DNA of 64,000 bases, from the NCBI GenBank assembly GCA_903907925.1, contig CAIVQB010000052.1, positions 1 through 64,000 of the forward strand, read 5' to 3'. Shown piece by piece: positions 41,107 to 50,012 of the stretch (the first letter of the stretch is position 1; each line of letters starts with the position of its first letter). Under the pieces are notes generated by a model. The model was not told the origin of the DNA. It did not search any database and was given only the letters and a program-made list of their open reading frames with translations. The position numbers and the translations under genes are program-made. The stretch is from an uncultured Verrucomicrobiota bacterium (GTDB taxonomy: Bacteria > Verrucomicrobiota > Verrucomicrobiia > Limisphaerales > UBA9464).

Positions 41107-41885
41107 CAGGGTTTGCCGGATTTCGGCTCCAACCGGTTCAGCAACCAGTCGTAGGCCGTATATCGCACGCGATAGGTTCCGCCGCGAAGTGCATCACCCG
41201 CGTTCTTCGGGAGATACCGCGAAAGAAACTCCGCCAGCCGCGCTGGTTCGGTCGGAAAATCAGTCCGGTACCAGTCAAAGATCGGCGACAACTCGACCGT
41301 AAGAGGAGTGGTCTTCACATCGACCCGGTTCTTGTCCGCCTGCGACAGAAAGCGTTTCCCCTGATCCTCCAATTGCTCGTCCAGCCGGTCACCGACGAAC
41401 GGTTCACCGCGCAACGGAGGACAACTTCGTGCCGCGCAAACGAGTGCGAAATGGATCCGCGGTTCCTTGTAGCGGGGACGAAGTATTCCATGCTCCAGAT
41501 GATTCAGCGAAACATCGTGGCCGAACAACCGGACGCACTGGATGTCCCACGGAGACCCAAACCAGCCGCCGATTCTGCGGATGGATCCGACAGGATAGTG
41601 GTCCACGATGAGCTTCAGCGTGGCGGCATTGTAGAGATTGATGAGAAACGCCATCTGCGCCGGGCGGTCCCAGCCGTTGAATTCCGGTTCGCCCACCGCT
41701 CCGAGTTCGGTGAGATATGTTGTCAATTCCACCGGAGCCGCCTTGAGCGCGGCGTAGTCGACGGATCCATTCACCACGTGCGCCGCGAGGACTCGTCCGT
41801 AGCGGGAATGGTCGGCGTCGAACGCAACCATCCGGAAGGTCGGCAGTCCGAGGAGGATCAAAAGCCAGCAGAACGACAACTTCAT
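41106..41885 (-). CDS. DUF547 exported protein
   Basis: The 259-residue protein has an N-terminal signal (LSFCWLLILLGLPTFRMVAF) and a DUF547 domain: VDYAALKAAP, AQMAFLINLYNAATLKLIVDHYP, HFALVCAARSCPPLR and LSPIFDWYRTDF. The function of DUF547 is unknown; the conserved His, Cys and Asn residues resemble a papain/transglutaminase-like core. The ATG at 41885 is the start of the signal peptide; the frame is open to 42023. First gene of the DUF547-VTT-reductase operon. Confidence 0.87.
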   Translation of the reverse strand: MKLSFCWLLILLGLPTFRMVAFDADHSRYGRVLAAHVVNGSVDYAALKAAPVELTTYLTELGAVGEPEFNGWDRPAQMAFLINLYNAATLKLIVDHYPVGSIRRIGGWFGSPWDIQCVRLFGHDVSLNHLEHGILRPRYKEPRIHFALVCAARSCPPLRGEPFVGDRLDEQLEDQGKRFLSQADKNRVDVKTTPLTVELSPIFDWYRTDFPTEPARLAEFLSRYLPKNAGDALRGGTYRVRYTAYDWLLNRLEPKSGKP

Positions 41886-41985
41886 CAACGTTGGCGCAAC
41901 GTGCTCCGCCTCGCTCGATTCGGCAAGTGACGAAGGCGGAGCCGATGGGTTTCCGTGATCTCCGGCCCACCGGAAGAGTTTTTCT

Positions 41986-42561
41986 TCAGACCCCGCGTGT
42001 GTGGTGGCGAATGTCGACGGCATCCATTCCGGCAGAGCGAATGGACTGCATGCCGAGGTCGGTGTCCTCGTAGGCGCGGCACCGTGCGGGATCGACCCCG
42101 AGGCGTCGGGCGGCTTCGAGAAAGATGTCCGGGGCCGGCTTCTGGTTCACCACATACTCATTGGTCACGACGGCGCCAAACCAATCGAGGATTCCCAGAT
42201 GGTTGAGCACCCGGGTGATGGCTTTGCGCGATCCGCCGCTGGCCACCGCCATCGGCAGTTGGCCCCGGTGTTCCCGTGCGATGGCGACCACTTCCTGCAC
42301 CGGTCCGATCTCGTCGAACCGTCGGAAATAGGCCTCTTCCTTTTCGAGTGCGAATGCCAGCGGATCAATGTCGGTACGCCCCTGCTCGGTGGCCAGCAAC
42401 CGGACGATGTCGCGGGTCGGAACGCCGCCCAGCGAATAGAAGCGATCCTCGGGGAATTCGATCCGATGCCGGGCAGTCACCTCCTGCCAGGCCTTCCAGT
42501 GGACGGGCATGGTGTCGGCGAGCGTTCCATCACAGTCGAAAATCAGGGCGGCGAAGTTCAT
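41986..42561 (-). CDS. HAD-superfamily phosphatase/phosphoglucomutase-like
   Basis: The 191-residue protein belongs to HAD subfamily IA, close to beta-phosphoglucomutase and sugar phosphatases. Motif I is DCDGTLADT (nucleophile Asp and acid/base Asp), motif II lies in MAVASGGSRKA, motif III Lys is in NQKPAPDIF and motif IV is YEDTDLGMQS. It likely acts on a small sugar phosphate. The ATG at 42561 directly precedes motif I; an upstream ATG at 42609 would overlap prfA. Confidence 0.9.
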   Translation of the reverse strand: MNFAALIFDCDGTLADTMPVHWKAWQEVTARHRIEFPEDRFYSLGGVPTRDIVRLLATEQGRTDIDPLAFALEKEEAYFRRFDEIGPVQEVVAIAREHRGQLPMAVASGGSRKAITRVLNHLGILDWFGAVVTNEYVVNQKPAPDIFLEAARRLGVDPARCRAYEDTDLGMQSIRSAGMDAVDIRHHTRGV

Positions 42562-42605
42562 GGAAAGGAAGGGCGGCAGGTGCGGGGCAAGATCCGGAAC
42601 CGATT

Positions 42606-43685
42606 TCAAACCTGGATGGCGGCGAGGCGGCGCTGCATGGCATCGGCCATCAGCGGTTCGACCACCGGATCCAGATCACCGTCGATCACCGCCGCCAGAT
42701 TGTAGAGCGTGAGGTCGATGCGGTGATCGGTCAGCCGGTTTTGGGGGAAATTGTAGGTGCGACTTTTCTCACTGCGTTCACCGGTGCCGACCTGGGATTT
42801 ACGTTCCGCCGCGTACTTGGCGTGTTCTTCGGCGACCTTCGCGTCCAGGATGCGCGAACGCAGGACCATCATCGCCTTGGCCTTGTTCTTCTGCTGGGAA
42901 CGTTCGTCCTGACAGCGCACCTCGGTGCCGGTCGGCTTGTGGACAATACGAACCGCCGAGTCGGTGGTGTTGACCCCCTGGCCTCCATGGCCACCCGCGC
43001 GACACACGTTGATTTCGAGATCCTCGGGCCGGATCACCACGTCGACCTCCTGAGCCTCGGGCAGCACCGCCACGGTGACTGTGCTGGTGTGGATGCGGCC
43101 CTGCGCCTCGGTGGCAGGCACCCGCTGCACGCGGTGAACGCCAGACTCGTACTTGAGCCACTTGTAGACATCCTCGCCGGTCACGCTGACGACGGCTTCC
43201 TTGAATCCACCGAGATCGGACGAACTGGCGTCCAGCACCTCAAACTTCCAGCCCTTGGTCTCGGCGTAGCGCTGGTACATGCGGAGCAGATCGGCGGCGA
43301 ACAGGGCACTTTCGGCCCCACCGGCGGCGGCGCGGATTTCGAGGATCGAATTGCGCGAGTCGGTCGGGCTGGGAGGAATGATGCCCAGTTTGAGGCGAGT
43401 GGACAGGCGGGCTTCGTCGCGTTCCAGGCGCCCGATTTCGTCGGCGGCCATCACCGCCATCTCGGATCCCGCCGGCTCGGCCGCGAGCATCCCGCGGTTT
43501 TCCGTCAACTCCTGCAACGTCCGCTCATGGGCGTCACCGGCGGCCACCAGGTCACGCAACCGCGCGTGTTCGCGGGTGAGCTCCTGTCCGCGCTGCGGAT
43601 TGGCGAAGGCGTCGGGCCCGCTGAGCTGCGCCTCCACCTCGCAAAAGCGGTCGCGAAACCTCCGGATGAAGGGCTTCAGATCCAT
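42606..43685 (-). CDS. prfA: peptide chain release factor 1
   Basis: RF1 reads UAA and UAG and triggers peptide release. The 359-residue protein has RVQRVPATEAQGRIHTS (Pro-x-Thr region of RF1) and the catalytic GGQ in AGGHGGQGVNTTDSAV, followed by DERSQQKNKAKAM. The residue after GGQ is Gly rather than the usual His. The N-terminal domain and length match RF1, so it is not RF2 or ArfB. The ATG at 43685 begins MDLKPFIRRF; the frame is open slightly upstream. Confidence 0.95.
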   Translation of the reverse strand: MDLKPFIRRFRDRFCEVEAQLSGPDAFANPQRGQELTREHARLRDLVAAGDAHERTLQELTENRGMLAAEPAGSEMAVMAADEIGRLERDEARLSTRLKLGIIPPSPTDSRNSILEIRAAAGGAESALFAADLLRMYQRYAETKGWKFEVLDASSSDLGGFKEAVVSVTGEDVYKWLKYESGVHRVQRVPATEAQGRIHTSTVTVAVLPEAQEVDVVIRPEDLEINVCRAGGHGGQGVNTTDSAVRIVHKPTGTEVRCQDERSQQKNKAKAMMVLRSRILDAKVAEEHAKYAAERKSQVGTGERSEKSRTYNFPQNRLTDHRIDLTLYNLAAVIDGDLDPVVEPLMADAMQRRLAAIQV

Positions 43686-43740
43686 GGCTGGCGGACGGCG
43701 ATCAAAGACGGAACCCGCCCCGCGACGCGGGGCCTGCGGC

Positions 43741-43787
43741 AAAGAAAAAACCGCCCGACAACCGGAACACCGGTCGACGGGCGGCTT
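43741..43787 (-). terminator. intrinsic terminator of rpmE
   Basis: CCGCCCG (43751-43757) pairs with CGGGCGG (43778-43784), and inside it ACCGG (43761-43765) pairs with CCGGT (43770-43774). On the minus strand the stem is followed by TTTTTTCTTT. It lies just past the L31 stop and separates rpmE from prfA. Confidence 0.93.
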
Positions 43788-43799
43788 TCAAAGCAGGGG

Positions 43800-44099
43800 C
43801 TACTTCTTCTTTTTCTTGGCGGACGCCTCGGCCTTGGCGGCCTGCGCGGCCTGGGTCTTCGCAAGGCGCTGCTGGAACTTGTCCACGCGGCCGGCGGTAT
43901 CGACGAATTTCTGCTGTCCGGTGTAGAACGGATGGGTGAACGCGCTGATGCCCATCAGGAGCAACGGGTATTCCTGGCCGTCCTCCCAAACCGCATTCAG
44001 GTTGGTGTGGGCGCAGGACCGGGTGACAAAGGACTGGCCGGAAGCCGAGTCACGAAAGATCACGGGCCGGTAGTTTTTCGGATGAGTGTCTGCCTTCAT
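43800..44099 (-). CDS. rpmE2: 50S ribosomal protein L31 type B
   Basis: The 99-residue protein matches L31 ([54 protein letters not shown]). It lacks the CxxC pair of the zinc form and is therefore the zinc-independent type B. A Lys/Ala-rich tail ([13 protein letters not shown]) extends it beyond E. coli YkgM. The ATG at 44099 is fixed by the family start. Confidence 0.95.
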   Translation of the reverse strand: MKADTHPKNYRPVIFRDSASGQSFVTRSCAHTNLNAVWEDGQEYPLLLMGISAFTHPFYTGQQKFVDTAGRVDKFQQRLAKTQAAQAAKAEASAKKKKK

Positions 44100-44248
44100 A
44101 AAATGGAGCGCGGACGCTAGCATTGGCGGATCGGGTGACAAGTGGTATTTTCCAGCATCTGGCGGGAAGCGTGTACGGACGGCGACTGAAATACATTTGC
44201 AGCGGGAACCGTCCGCGCTTATGAAGCCCCTCCCTTCGGGAACACTGC

Positions 44249-44941
44249 GTGCTCGAACACTTCAAGATCATTGGCGGCGACGGCCGGGAATATGGTCCCG
44301 TGACGTTGGAAGAGCTGCGCCAGTGGTGCACCGACGGCCGGGTCGGGCCCGGTACCCAGGTCTGGCAGCCGGACGAGTCCCGCTGGCGGCCGGCCGCGAC
44401 CGTCGACCAGCTCAAGTGGGATCTCCCCACCCCGCCGGCGGTCCATGTCCCCCAGGCGGTCGCACCCGCCGCCGTGCGTTCGGCCGGATTCTGGATCCGT
44501 CTGGCCGCCTATCTGATCGATTTTCTCATCCTCGGCATGATGGTGAGCCTGGTGACCCTTCCGTGGGGGGACTCGTTGGATCAGATCCAAAAGGCGGCCT
44601 TTGCGGAACTGAAGAGCGCCACCCCCAATCTTTCGGTGGTCGGACGGTTCTGGATCGTCCTGATCGCCATCAGCGTCCCCTCGAATTTCCTCTATTTCGT
44701 CGGCTTCAACGGGGCCTGGGGCGCAACCCCCGGGAAACTGGCGATGGGCCTGAGGGTTCTAACCCTCGACGGTGCCCCGTTGGGCTATCGACGGGCATTC
44801 CTCCGGCATTGCGCGGAATGGATCACCCGGCTGACCTTCGGCATCGGATTCCTGATGGTCGCCCTTTCGCCGGACAAGCGATCACTGCACGGCCTCATCG
44901 CACGGACACGAGTGGTATGGATCCGACCGTTTGCCGGCTGA
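44249..44941 (+). CDS. GYF_2-RDD domain membrane protein
   Basis: The 230-residue protein combines an N-terminal GYF_2-like domain ([25 protein letters not shown], about residues 14-50) with a C-terminal RDD domain. The RDD domain starts [14 protein letters not shown] (R-x-x-A-x-x-I-D) and contains [14 protein letters not shown], with three or four membrane segments. Such proteins are widespread but uncharacterised; some RDD proteins are Na+/H+ antiporters. It starts with GTG at 44249, and no other in-frame start leaves the GYF region whole. Confidence 0.85.
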   Translation: MLEHFKIIGGDGREYGPVTLEELRQWCTDGRVGPGTQVWQPDESRWRPAATVDQLKWDLPTPPAVHVPQAVAPAAVRSAGFWIRLAAYLIDFLILGMMVSLVTLPWGDSLDQIQKAAFAELKSATPNLSVVGRFWIVLIAISVPSNFLYFVGFNGAWGATPGKLAMGLRVLTLDGAPLGYRRAFLRHCAEWITRLTFGIGFLMVALSPDKRSLHGLIARTRVVWIRPFAG

Positions 44942-44967
44942 GAGCGCCTTGGAGAGAGAGCCCCCGC

Positions 44968-45390
44968 TTAATCCTCGGTATCGCGTGAATCGGCTGAATC
45001 ACCGGGTTCTTCCGCCAGAGCCTGCCCGGTATCGATGGCAATGGCCGTTCGCAGTCGTTCGCGGAATTCGTAGCGGTGTTTCGGGGTGATCACCAGCCGC
45101 CGAAACAAGCCCGAGCGTCGGTGAACCACCAGAAGCCGGTGCGAGCCATCGAACGCGTTGCGCCAGTTTTCGGTGCTCCACCAGTTGAGGTCGCGTCGCG
45201 GTTTGCTGACCCGTTCGATGTCCGACAGGTTGATTTTCCTCAGCGTCAACCGGCCCAACCGCACCCGGAGTGCCGTGCGGCCGACGTGATACTGCATGCG
45301 GAGCTTGGCCAGCACCCAGAGCCCGAGGAAACCCACGACTCCCCCGGCGATCAGGCCGGCGTCGTGCGGATTCCAAGAGAGAGAAGACAT
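44968..45390 (-). CDS. small membrane protein with PH-like domain
   Basis: The 140-residue protein has one N-terminal hydrophobic segment (AGLIAGGVVGFLGLWVLAKL), then a basic beta-rich region: RTALRVRLGRLTLRKINLSDIERV and HRLLVVHRRSGLFRRLVITPKHRYEF. This is reminiscent of bacterial PH (bPH2-like) domains. The C-terminus is acidic (EEPGDSADSRDTED). Function unknown. The frame is open to 45516, but ATG 45390 gives a clean start. It converges with the RDD gene. Confidence 0.65.
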   Translation of the reverse strand: MSSLSWNPHDAGLIAGGVVGFLGLWVLAKLRMQYHVGRTALRVRLGRLTLRKINLSDIERVSKPRRDLNWWSTENWRNAFDGSHRLLVVHRRSGLFRRLVITPKHRYEFRERLRTAIAIDTGQALAEEPGDSADSRDTED

Positions 45391-45415
45391 GGTTCTGGGA
45401 ACGCCATCCGGACCG

Positions 45416-45796
45416 TCAACGATGCGGCGCCAGCCACAGAACAAGGATCGGCACCAGAAGGCCCAGGGTGAGCGACAGTCCCACCTGCCAGGTCGAACGA
45501 CTGAAGCGAAAGGCAAGAATCAGACCGAGCAGAGTCGTGAGAATGAGTGCGACCGACATGCCCACCACCAGGGCCTGAAACACCTTCGGCGAGGCTTTTT
45601 GTCGCAACGCGCCGGTTTCCGGAAAGATTTGGTCGGTGTGCACAACCCGCAGTTTTTGCACCAGCGTCTCCGCCTCGCTCGGTGATTTCAGGCGGTCGCG
45701 ATTGACGGTTTGAAACCAACCGGTGCCGATGAAAAACAGGAGCATCGGCGTGAAAAAGACACCCAAGTGGAGGTGCAGCAGGCGAAGACGCTTCAT
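45416..45796 (-). CDS. two-TM membrane protein, PepSY-associated-like
   Basis: The 126-residue protein starts RLLHLHLGVFFTPMLLFFIGTGWFQTV (basic-His start plus TM1), has a soluble middle of about 45 residues and ends with two further hydrophobic segments. The start looks like the PepSY-TM/iron-reductase family (R-x-x-H-x-x-x-G), but no PepSY repeat is seen. Function unknown. It lies between the PH-like gene and the LysM gene on the same strand, with spacings of about 26 and 50 bases, and these three may form an operon. Confidence 0.7.
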   Translation of the reverse strand: MKRLRLLHLHLGVFFTPMLLFFIGTGWFQTVNRDRLKSPSEAETLVQKLRVVHTDQIFPETGALRQKASPKVFQALVVGMSVALILTTLLGLILAFRFSRSTWQVGLSLTLGLLVPILVLWLAPHR

Positions 45797-45847
45797 GGTC
45801 GGAGGCGGCGGCAGCGATCGGGGTGAAGCGGCGGAGGGTCGATTGCC

Positions 45848-46510
45848 CTACTTCACCGCGGGAATGCGCAACTTCATGCCGACGTAAATGCGGCGCGGAT
45901 CCTTGAGCTTGGGATTCGCCTTGAGGACGTGGGCCTGGCGCACCTTGAGGCCTTTGTCCTTGTTGTAGGCCGAAATGATCGCACTCAGGGTCTCGCCCTC
46001 CGCGACCACGTGCTCGAAATACTCCGCAGGAAGTTCGGGGCCGTCGTCATCGGGCTTGGCCTGCGCATCCGGTGGGGCCTTGTGGGTGGTGGACGAATCC
46101 GTGTGGCCGCGGGGTGGTTTCGGATCCTCGACCGGCGGAACGACCACCGGGCGGCTCGCCAACCGGGCGATCTCCTCGAGTTTGTCGTGCACCAATTTCC
46201 CATCCCCGACCCGCTTCCGGTCCACTTCCTGGATCTGTTCGACGATCTTCTTCAACTCGTCGCGCGATACGTTGTCCTTCCCGGCCAGTGCGATTTCGCC
46301 CTTGAGCCGGCCGTTTTCGGTCCGCAATTGGACGATCGCCTCGCGGAGCTCCTGCATCTGCCGGAGCAACGAATCACGGCTCTCGGTGAGCGCCACCACG
46401 TCGGATTCGAGACGCTTGAACGATTCGGCATCCACCTCGGCCCGCGCGCACGGGGTCGCGAGCGTGAGCAGTAGGGAGAGGAAAACCGACGCGGAAAAAT
46501 AACGAGTCAC
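45848..46510 (-). CDS. exported coiled-coil LysM-domain protein
   Basis: The 220-residue protein has a signal peptide (LLLTLATPCARA) and a coiled-coil segment of about 100 residues (SLLRQMQELREAIVQLRTEN). A Pro/Asp-rich linker follows, then a C-terminal LysM domain (HVVAEGETLSAIISAYNKDKGLK, then PRRIYVGMKLRIP). LysM binds peptidoglycan, so this is likely a periplasmic cell-wall-associated protein. No catalytic domain is attached. Confidence 0.85.
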   Translation of the reverse strand: MTRYFSASVFLSLLLTLATPCARAEVDAESFKRLESDVVALTESRDSLLRQMQELREAIVQLRTENGRLKGEIALAGKDNVSRDELKKIVEQIQEVDRKRVGDGKLVHDKLEEIARLASRPVVVPPVEDPKPPRGHTDSSTTHKAPPDAQAKPDDDGPELPAEYFEHVVAEGETLSAIISAYNKDKGLKVRQAHVLKANPKLKDPRRIYVGMKLRIPAVK

Positions 46511-47072
46511 GTGCCTAGGCTAGGAACCGCACCCCCGGCAGGCAAGAACCGGGTGCATCGAACAGCCACTCCGGGAAAGTCGGGGAGTTGGAGGTGTAGA
46601 CCGGAGGAATGGCTGTTTTTGGAAAGCCATGGGTGGAAAAATTGGACACTCTGACGCGCGATGCGAGCGGAGAAGGAAAACCGTGCGGCTAGCCTGAGAA
46701 CTAGCCGGAAACCGACGCAAGCCGAATACACAACCGCAGAACATCCTGCGCGGCCGTGCAGGATGTTCCGCTCTAGGGGACAGGCACCCCGATACTACGT
46801 GATCATCCCGCTGCCTCTGGCAACAGCTCTGGATCTCCAAGGAAGCGAGGAGGTCCAATGGCAAATCATAGACTGCGTATACTTCCGCCTCAAACGCCTT
46901 AAACGCCTTAGCCCAAGCCCAGCCTCCCAAAAGTAGCCCACCGCCTTTTTCGGCATAACCGAATGTTCAAATTCGACCCCATTGCCTTCAGGAGGGGTCG
47001 GGAACCACGGCCGCGATTTGTTTGGTTGAAGGACGGCGGCGATTGCCGATATTAGGGAAGACAATAAATCGG
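46511..47072. other. 562-base intergenic region with hairpins and repeat debris
   Basis: Contains GCTAG...CTAGC (46687-46706), a perfect 11-bp hairpin GAACATCCTGC/GCAGGATGTTC (46739-46749 with 46758-46768), then GGGGACAGGCACCCC, a motif common near REP-type elements. A nine-base tandem repeat (CGCCTTAAA) lies at 46886-46910. Frames on both strands are short and featureless. It is probably the scar of an old insertion at the edge of the accessory stretch. Confidence 0.5.
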
Positions 47073-47390
47073 ATGAAGCCGACGTACGAAGGAAACCGCA
47101 AGCACAAGGAACCCTGGCAGCCGGGGCGAAAGGGATCGCTGTGCCCGCGTGACATCACCGTCGACCGCGCGAAGGAGTTGCTCCAAAGCAGCATCCTTGA
47201 TCAAAATAAACGCTACGGAGCGGATGGTGGACGCGCCTTCTGTGCACAGGAGCACAACGCGACCAAGGGGCGATGGCACGGGTATCCGGTCGGGTGGAAA
47301 GAAGTGTCCGTGGCGGTGCGTCAGCAACTGATTGAACGTGGTGAATTGACGCGGCAAGATGTGAAGCGTTTCTGGGAGGGCAGCCAGTGA
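47073..47390 (+). CDS. small conserved-looking protein, partner of an ImmA/IrrE-type peptidase
   Basis: The 105-residue, charged, soluble protein has no family I can name. It is Lys/Arg- and Trp-rich and carries short landmarks KEPWQPGRKGSLCPRDI, GRAFCAQEHN and KGRWHGYPVGWKEV, which look constrained (two Cys, several Trp and His). Its stop overlaps the GTG of the large peptidase gene (GTGA), so the two are made together. It may be the antidote, adaptor or substrate of that protein. Lower GC than neighbouring core genes. Confidence 0.65.
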   Translation: MKPTYEGNRKHKEPWQPGRKGSLCPRDITVDRAKELLQSSILDQNKRYGADGGRAFCAQEHNATKGRWHGYPVGWKEVSVAVRQQLIERGELTRQDVKRFWEGSQ

Positions 47391-49003
47391 GCGGCAAGTT
47401 GCACCAACGTCCGGCCATCGAAGCCGGCGATCCGGCGAGGTTTTCTTTACGGATCGAATTTGTCCCAAATCTGGATCCGGGATTTGCCGCCCCAGAAGAG
47501 GATTTGTCGTGGGGCAAGTTCCAAATGTGGGCAAACGGTTTGAATCTGTGCGAGCACTTGGATCGCGGCGAAGTGCGCCGGAGCGTCGAGTGGTACTTGC
47601 TGCCGATGCTGGAGTGGTTGGCGGAGCGTTGGGACTTTCTACTCCACGAGCAGCGCCCCCCCGTAACCAATGCGGGCGTGACAGGGTGGGAGTCGTTGCG
47701 ACAGACCGACAATCCAGAGCGGTTTGATCTTGAGACGGGATGGGACGTGGAAGGGGATGGAGCGAATCGAGCGTGGCGAGAGCGACATGGTTTGACGGCC
47801 TGCCGGGCGGGTGGACTGTTTCCCGATGTCGTGTTGCGCCGTTGGCGTCACGACGTGGAAATCTCCTGGGGCGAATCCGGACTCGCCGGAGCACCGGCGG
47901 GATTTCGTTTTCTTCACGGCACCGGGGCGCTGCGAGTCGAACCGACATCCCTGGCCCAGACGCTTTATGAAGTGCTGAAGAAGACGGTCGCGGCTCTGGC
48001 CGAGGAAGACGCATCTTCGGAACGATTGGCGGTCCTCACCCAGCGCGTGGCCGACATTGAGAGCGCGGGACGGCAAGGAAACCGGACAGCGATCCTCGCG
48101 GGGCTGGGGCCACGGGTAGAAGAATGGGCGGCGCGTTGGGAGAAGTTGCGGACGAAGCTCCAGCATAGGTTTTCAGACAAGTCCGATGCGTTGAAGGCCT
48201 GGCTGGAGCCGGCCGGTGGTTCATTATGCGTAAGTGGCAGTTGTGAGGCGGCCGTAATGTTCGGCTCGGCCTCGCCCACCTTGACGGAAGACGATGTGTT
48301 CACTGTCGCGACCCACCTGGTGAGCGCCTCGCAAAGCAAGCCTGCAGCGAAATGGAACGCGCTCACGGTGGACCCTCAACCGTTGGCCAGGAACGAATCC
48401 CCTTGGAGATCAGGCTATCGTCTCGCGGAAGAATGGGCGCAAGCATCGGGGTTGAAACAGCAAACAAGCGGTGCAGTCAAGGTGGAGGAACATTTGCACC
48501 ATCTCGGGTTGTTGGTGACGAACATCTCACTGGACGACGAGGCTACTGCGGGTCTGGCTGTCTATCCGACGCATGGCGCTCCACACATTTTGATCAACAA
48601 GCGGAATCCCAAATGTAAGTTCCCATCGGGCCGCCATTTCGCCATGGCCCACGAACTCTGCCATCTGATTCATGATCGGGTTCACGGCCAGAGCCTCGCC
48701 GTCATTTCTGGCCCGTGGGCACCGAAGGAACTCGAACAAAGGGCCAACGCCTTCGCCGCCGCGCTATTGATGCCCCGTTCCGCACTGAAGCAGGCGATCA
48801 ATGGAAGCGGTGAGAATTTGGATTACGGTACTTTGCTTGCTCTGGCCAAACGACTCGACGTGAGTACCAACGCGCTGGCACATCACATGGAGAACACCTG
48901 TTTGATTAGTGAAGAAACGCGGGACAATTTGCTCGCGCAAATGTGGAACGGGTTTGCGTCCACCGGAAGAAGACCTGCCAGCAAGCGCAAAGCAGGAAAG
49001 TGA
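47387..49003 (+). CDS. large protein with C-terminal ImmA/IrrE-like metallopeptidase
   Basis: The 538-residue protein has a C-terminal zinc peptidase domain: HFAMAHELCHLIHD (HEXXH, with the second His of HELCH) at about residue 420, then LEQRANAFAAALLMPRSAL with the third ligand Glu. This is the COG2856/ImmA-IrrE pattern. The N-terminal about 370 residues are unrecognised. They contain LSWGKFQMWANGLNLCEH, RSVEWYLLPMLEWLAERWDFLL and EISWGESGLAGAPAG. ImmA/IrrE peptidases cleave transcriptional repressors or antitoxins, in phage induction, DNA damage response or defence. It starts with GTG overlapping the small upstream gene. Confidence 0.8.
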   Translation: MSGKLHQRPAIEAGDPARFSLRIEFVPNLDPGFAAPEEDLSWGKFQMWANGLNLCEHLDRGEVRRSVEWYLLPMLEWLAERWDFLLHEQRPPVTNAGVTGWESLRQTDNPERFDLETGWDVEGDGANRAWRERHGLTACRAGGLFPDVVLRRWRHDVEISWGESGLAGAPAGFRFLHGTGALRVEPTSLAQTLYEVLKKTVAALAEEDASSERLAVLTQRVADIESAGRQGNRTAILAGLGPRVEEWAARWEKLRTKLQHRFSDKSDALKAWLEPAGGSLCVSGSCEAAVMFGSASPTLTEDDVFTVATHLVSASQSKPAAKWNALTVDPQPLARNESPWRSGYRLAEEWAQASGLKQQTSGAVKVEEHLHHLGLLVTNISLDDEATAGLAVYPTHGAPHILINKRNPKCKFPSGRHFAMAHELCHLIHDRVHGQSLAVISGPWAPKELEQRANAFAAALLMPRSALKQAINGSGENLDYGTLLALAKRLDVSTNALAHHMENTCLISEETRDNLLAQMWNGFASTGRRPASKRKAGK

Positions 49004-49370
49004 AGCTACACCATCATCGTGGAAGGCAATGGGTCGTATTCAAACATTTGACATTGAGTCGATTTCGCGGCGAAAGCGTCCGAAGAGCTGAGAACATCTG
49101 AGAAGTATTGGAGCCGCTCGGGGGAACTGTACCAGACCGCAATATCGTCCGTAAGCAACGGGATCGTGTCTCGCTAACCATTCGACATTTGAAGCGTGGA
49201 GTCGCGGCGGCAGTTTATGGCAACGGCGTGAAGGGTTCTGGACAACCCGTTGGGGCCGGCCATTCGCCGAACGCTTTGGGATCTTTTCCCAAGCACGTGG
49301 AGTTCCGATCTTTGATGTACCGAAACAGGCTTGCGCCGACCGAATTCCGGCTCCAACGGACCCGCAGGAA
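49004..49370. other. 367-base region without a supported gene
   Basis: One frame (49108-49491 plus) is open but has no family features and runs antisense into the next gene. No clear terminator follows the peptidase gene. I see nothing else of note. Confidence 0.4.
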
Positions 49371-49853
49371 TCACGCCGCCAACGGCAGACGCGGATCAGT
49401 CGCCATTGCCAGCCGCCGATCCACTTCGTACTGGATCCGGGTCAAACCCATGCCGCCCCCCCCGGTTTCCGTTGCGGCGAGGCTGTTGTAGAGGACGGTG
49501 GCGACCAGTTCGCCGTGCAATTCCAGAAACGCGCGAATCGTGGTGGCGTCGGGAAACCGGTTGGCGCACAAGTAACGCAGGTCGGGCTGGAATCCGAGGC
49601 GCCCTTCCAAAACATCGGGATCGACGATGCCCCGCGCCAGCGCGTAGGCCACCGTGGTGAGCAACGCCGGGAATCCGAACATCGGATCCTCGGGTGAAGC
49701 CTTGAAATACAACGCCGGCGGAGTCACCGATTGAACCGCTTCCAGCGTTTGCCGCATCAGACGGACCGCCCCGAGGGCTTCCGCAAAATCGATGAGCGCA
49801 TCGGCGGAATCGGGGCCGGTCATCCCCACGGGCCGGAAAGAATCGCCATTCAT
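49371..49853 (-). CDS. transposase N-terminal-domain-like small protein
   Basis: The 160-residue protein contains GIVDPDVLEGRLGFQPDLRYL, then CANRFPDATTIRAFLELHG, reminiscent of the N-terminal DUF772/IS5-IS1182-type transposase domain (R-Y-L-C/A...P-D...T-I-x-x-F). No DDE catalytic domain follows, and the sequence ends near the window of the metH gene. It could be a remnant or a domesticated helical protein. Start uncertain: ATG at 49853 is used, with a further ATG at 49904. Confidence 0.45.
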   Translation of the reverse strand: MNGDSFRPVGMTGPDSADALIDFAEALGAVRLMRQTLEAVQSVTPPALYFKASPEDPMFGFPALLTTVAYALARGIVDPDVLEGRLGFQPDLRYLCANRFPDATTIRAFLELHGELVATVLYNSLAATETGGGGMGLTRIQYEVDRRLAMATDPRLPLAA

Positions 49854-49904
49854 GGGAACAGTAAAGGCGGGACGGGTTACAGTCCCATGACGCCGCCGTG
49901 ACAA

Positions 49905-50012
49905 TTCAGGACCAACAAATCGCCCATCTTCAATTTAGCTATCAACAAATCCGGATGAGTTGATTTGTTCCTTGTTTCCATGTGAAGAAAGGGTATTTTC
50001 GCGGGGTATTTT
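49905..50012 (+). promoter_or_regulatory. metH leader with dyad
   Basis: ATCAAC (49941-49946) and GTTGAT (49959-49964) form a small stem, and AACAAAT/ATTTGTT offers an alternative pairing nearby. I find no recognisable SAM, SAH or cobalamin riboswitch core, such as a B12 box. A short G-run (GCGGGG) precedes the ATG at 50013. Confidence 0.3.

Noticed and set aside
46520-46936. Frames on both strands in the repeat-rich intergenic stretch
   Set aside because: They span hairpins and a nine-base tandem repeat and have no coherent protein features.
49108-49491. 127-codon plus-strand frame after the peptidase gene
   Set aside because: Runs antisense into the better-supported transposase-like gene and has no motif.
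49905-50012. SAM or cobalamin riboswitch before metH
   Set aside because: The leader is only about 100 bases and lacks the conserved cores; only a weak dyad is present.
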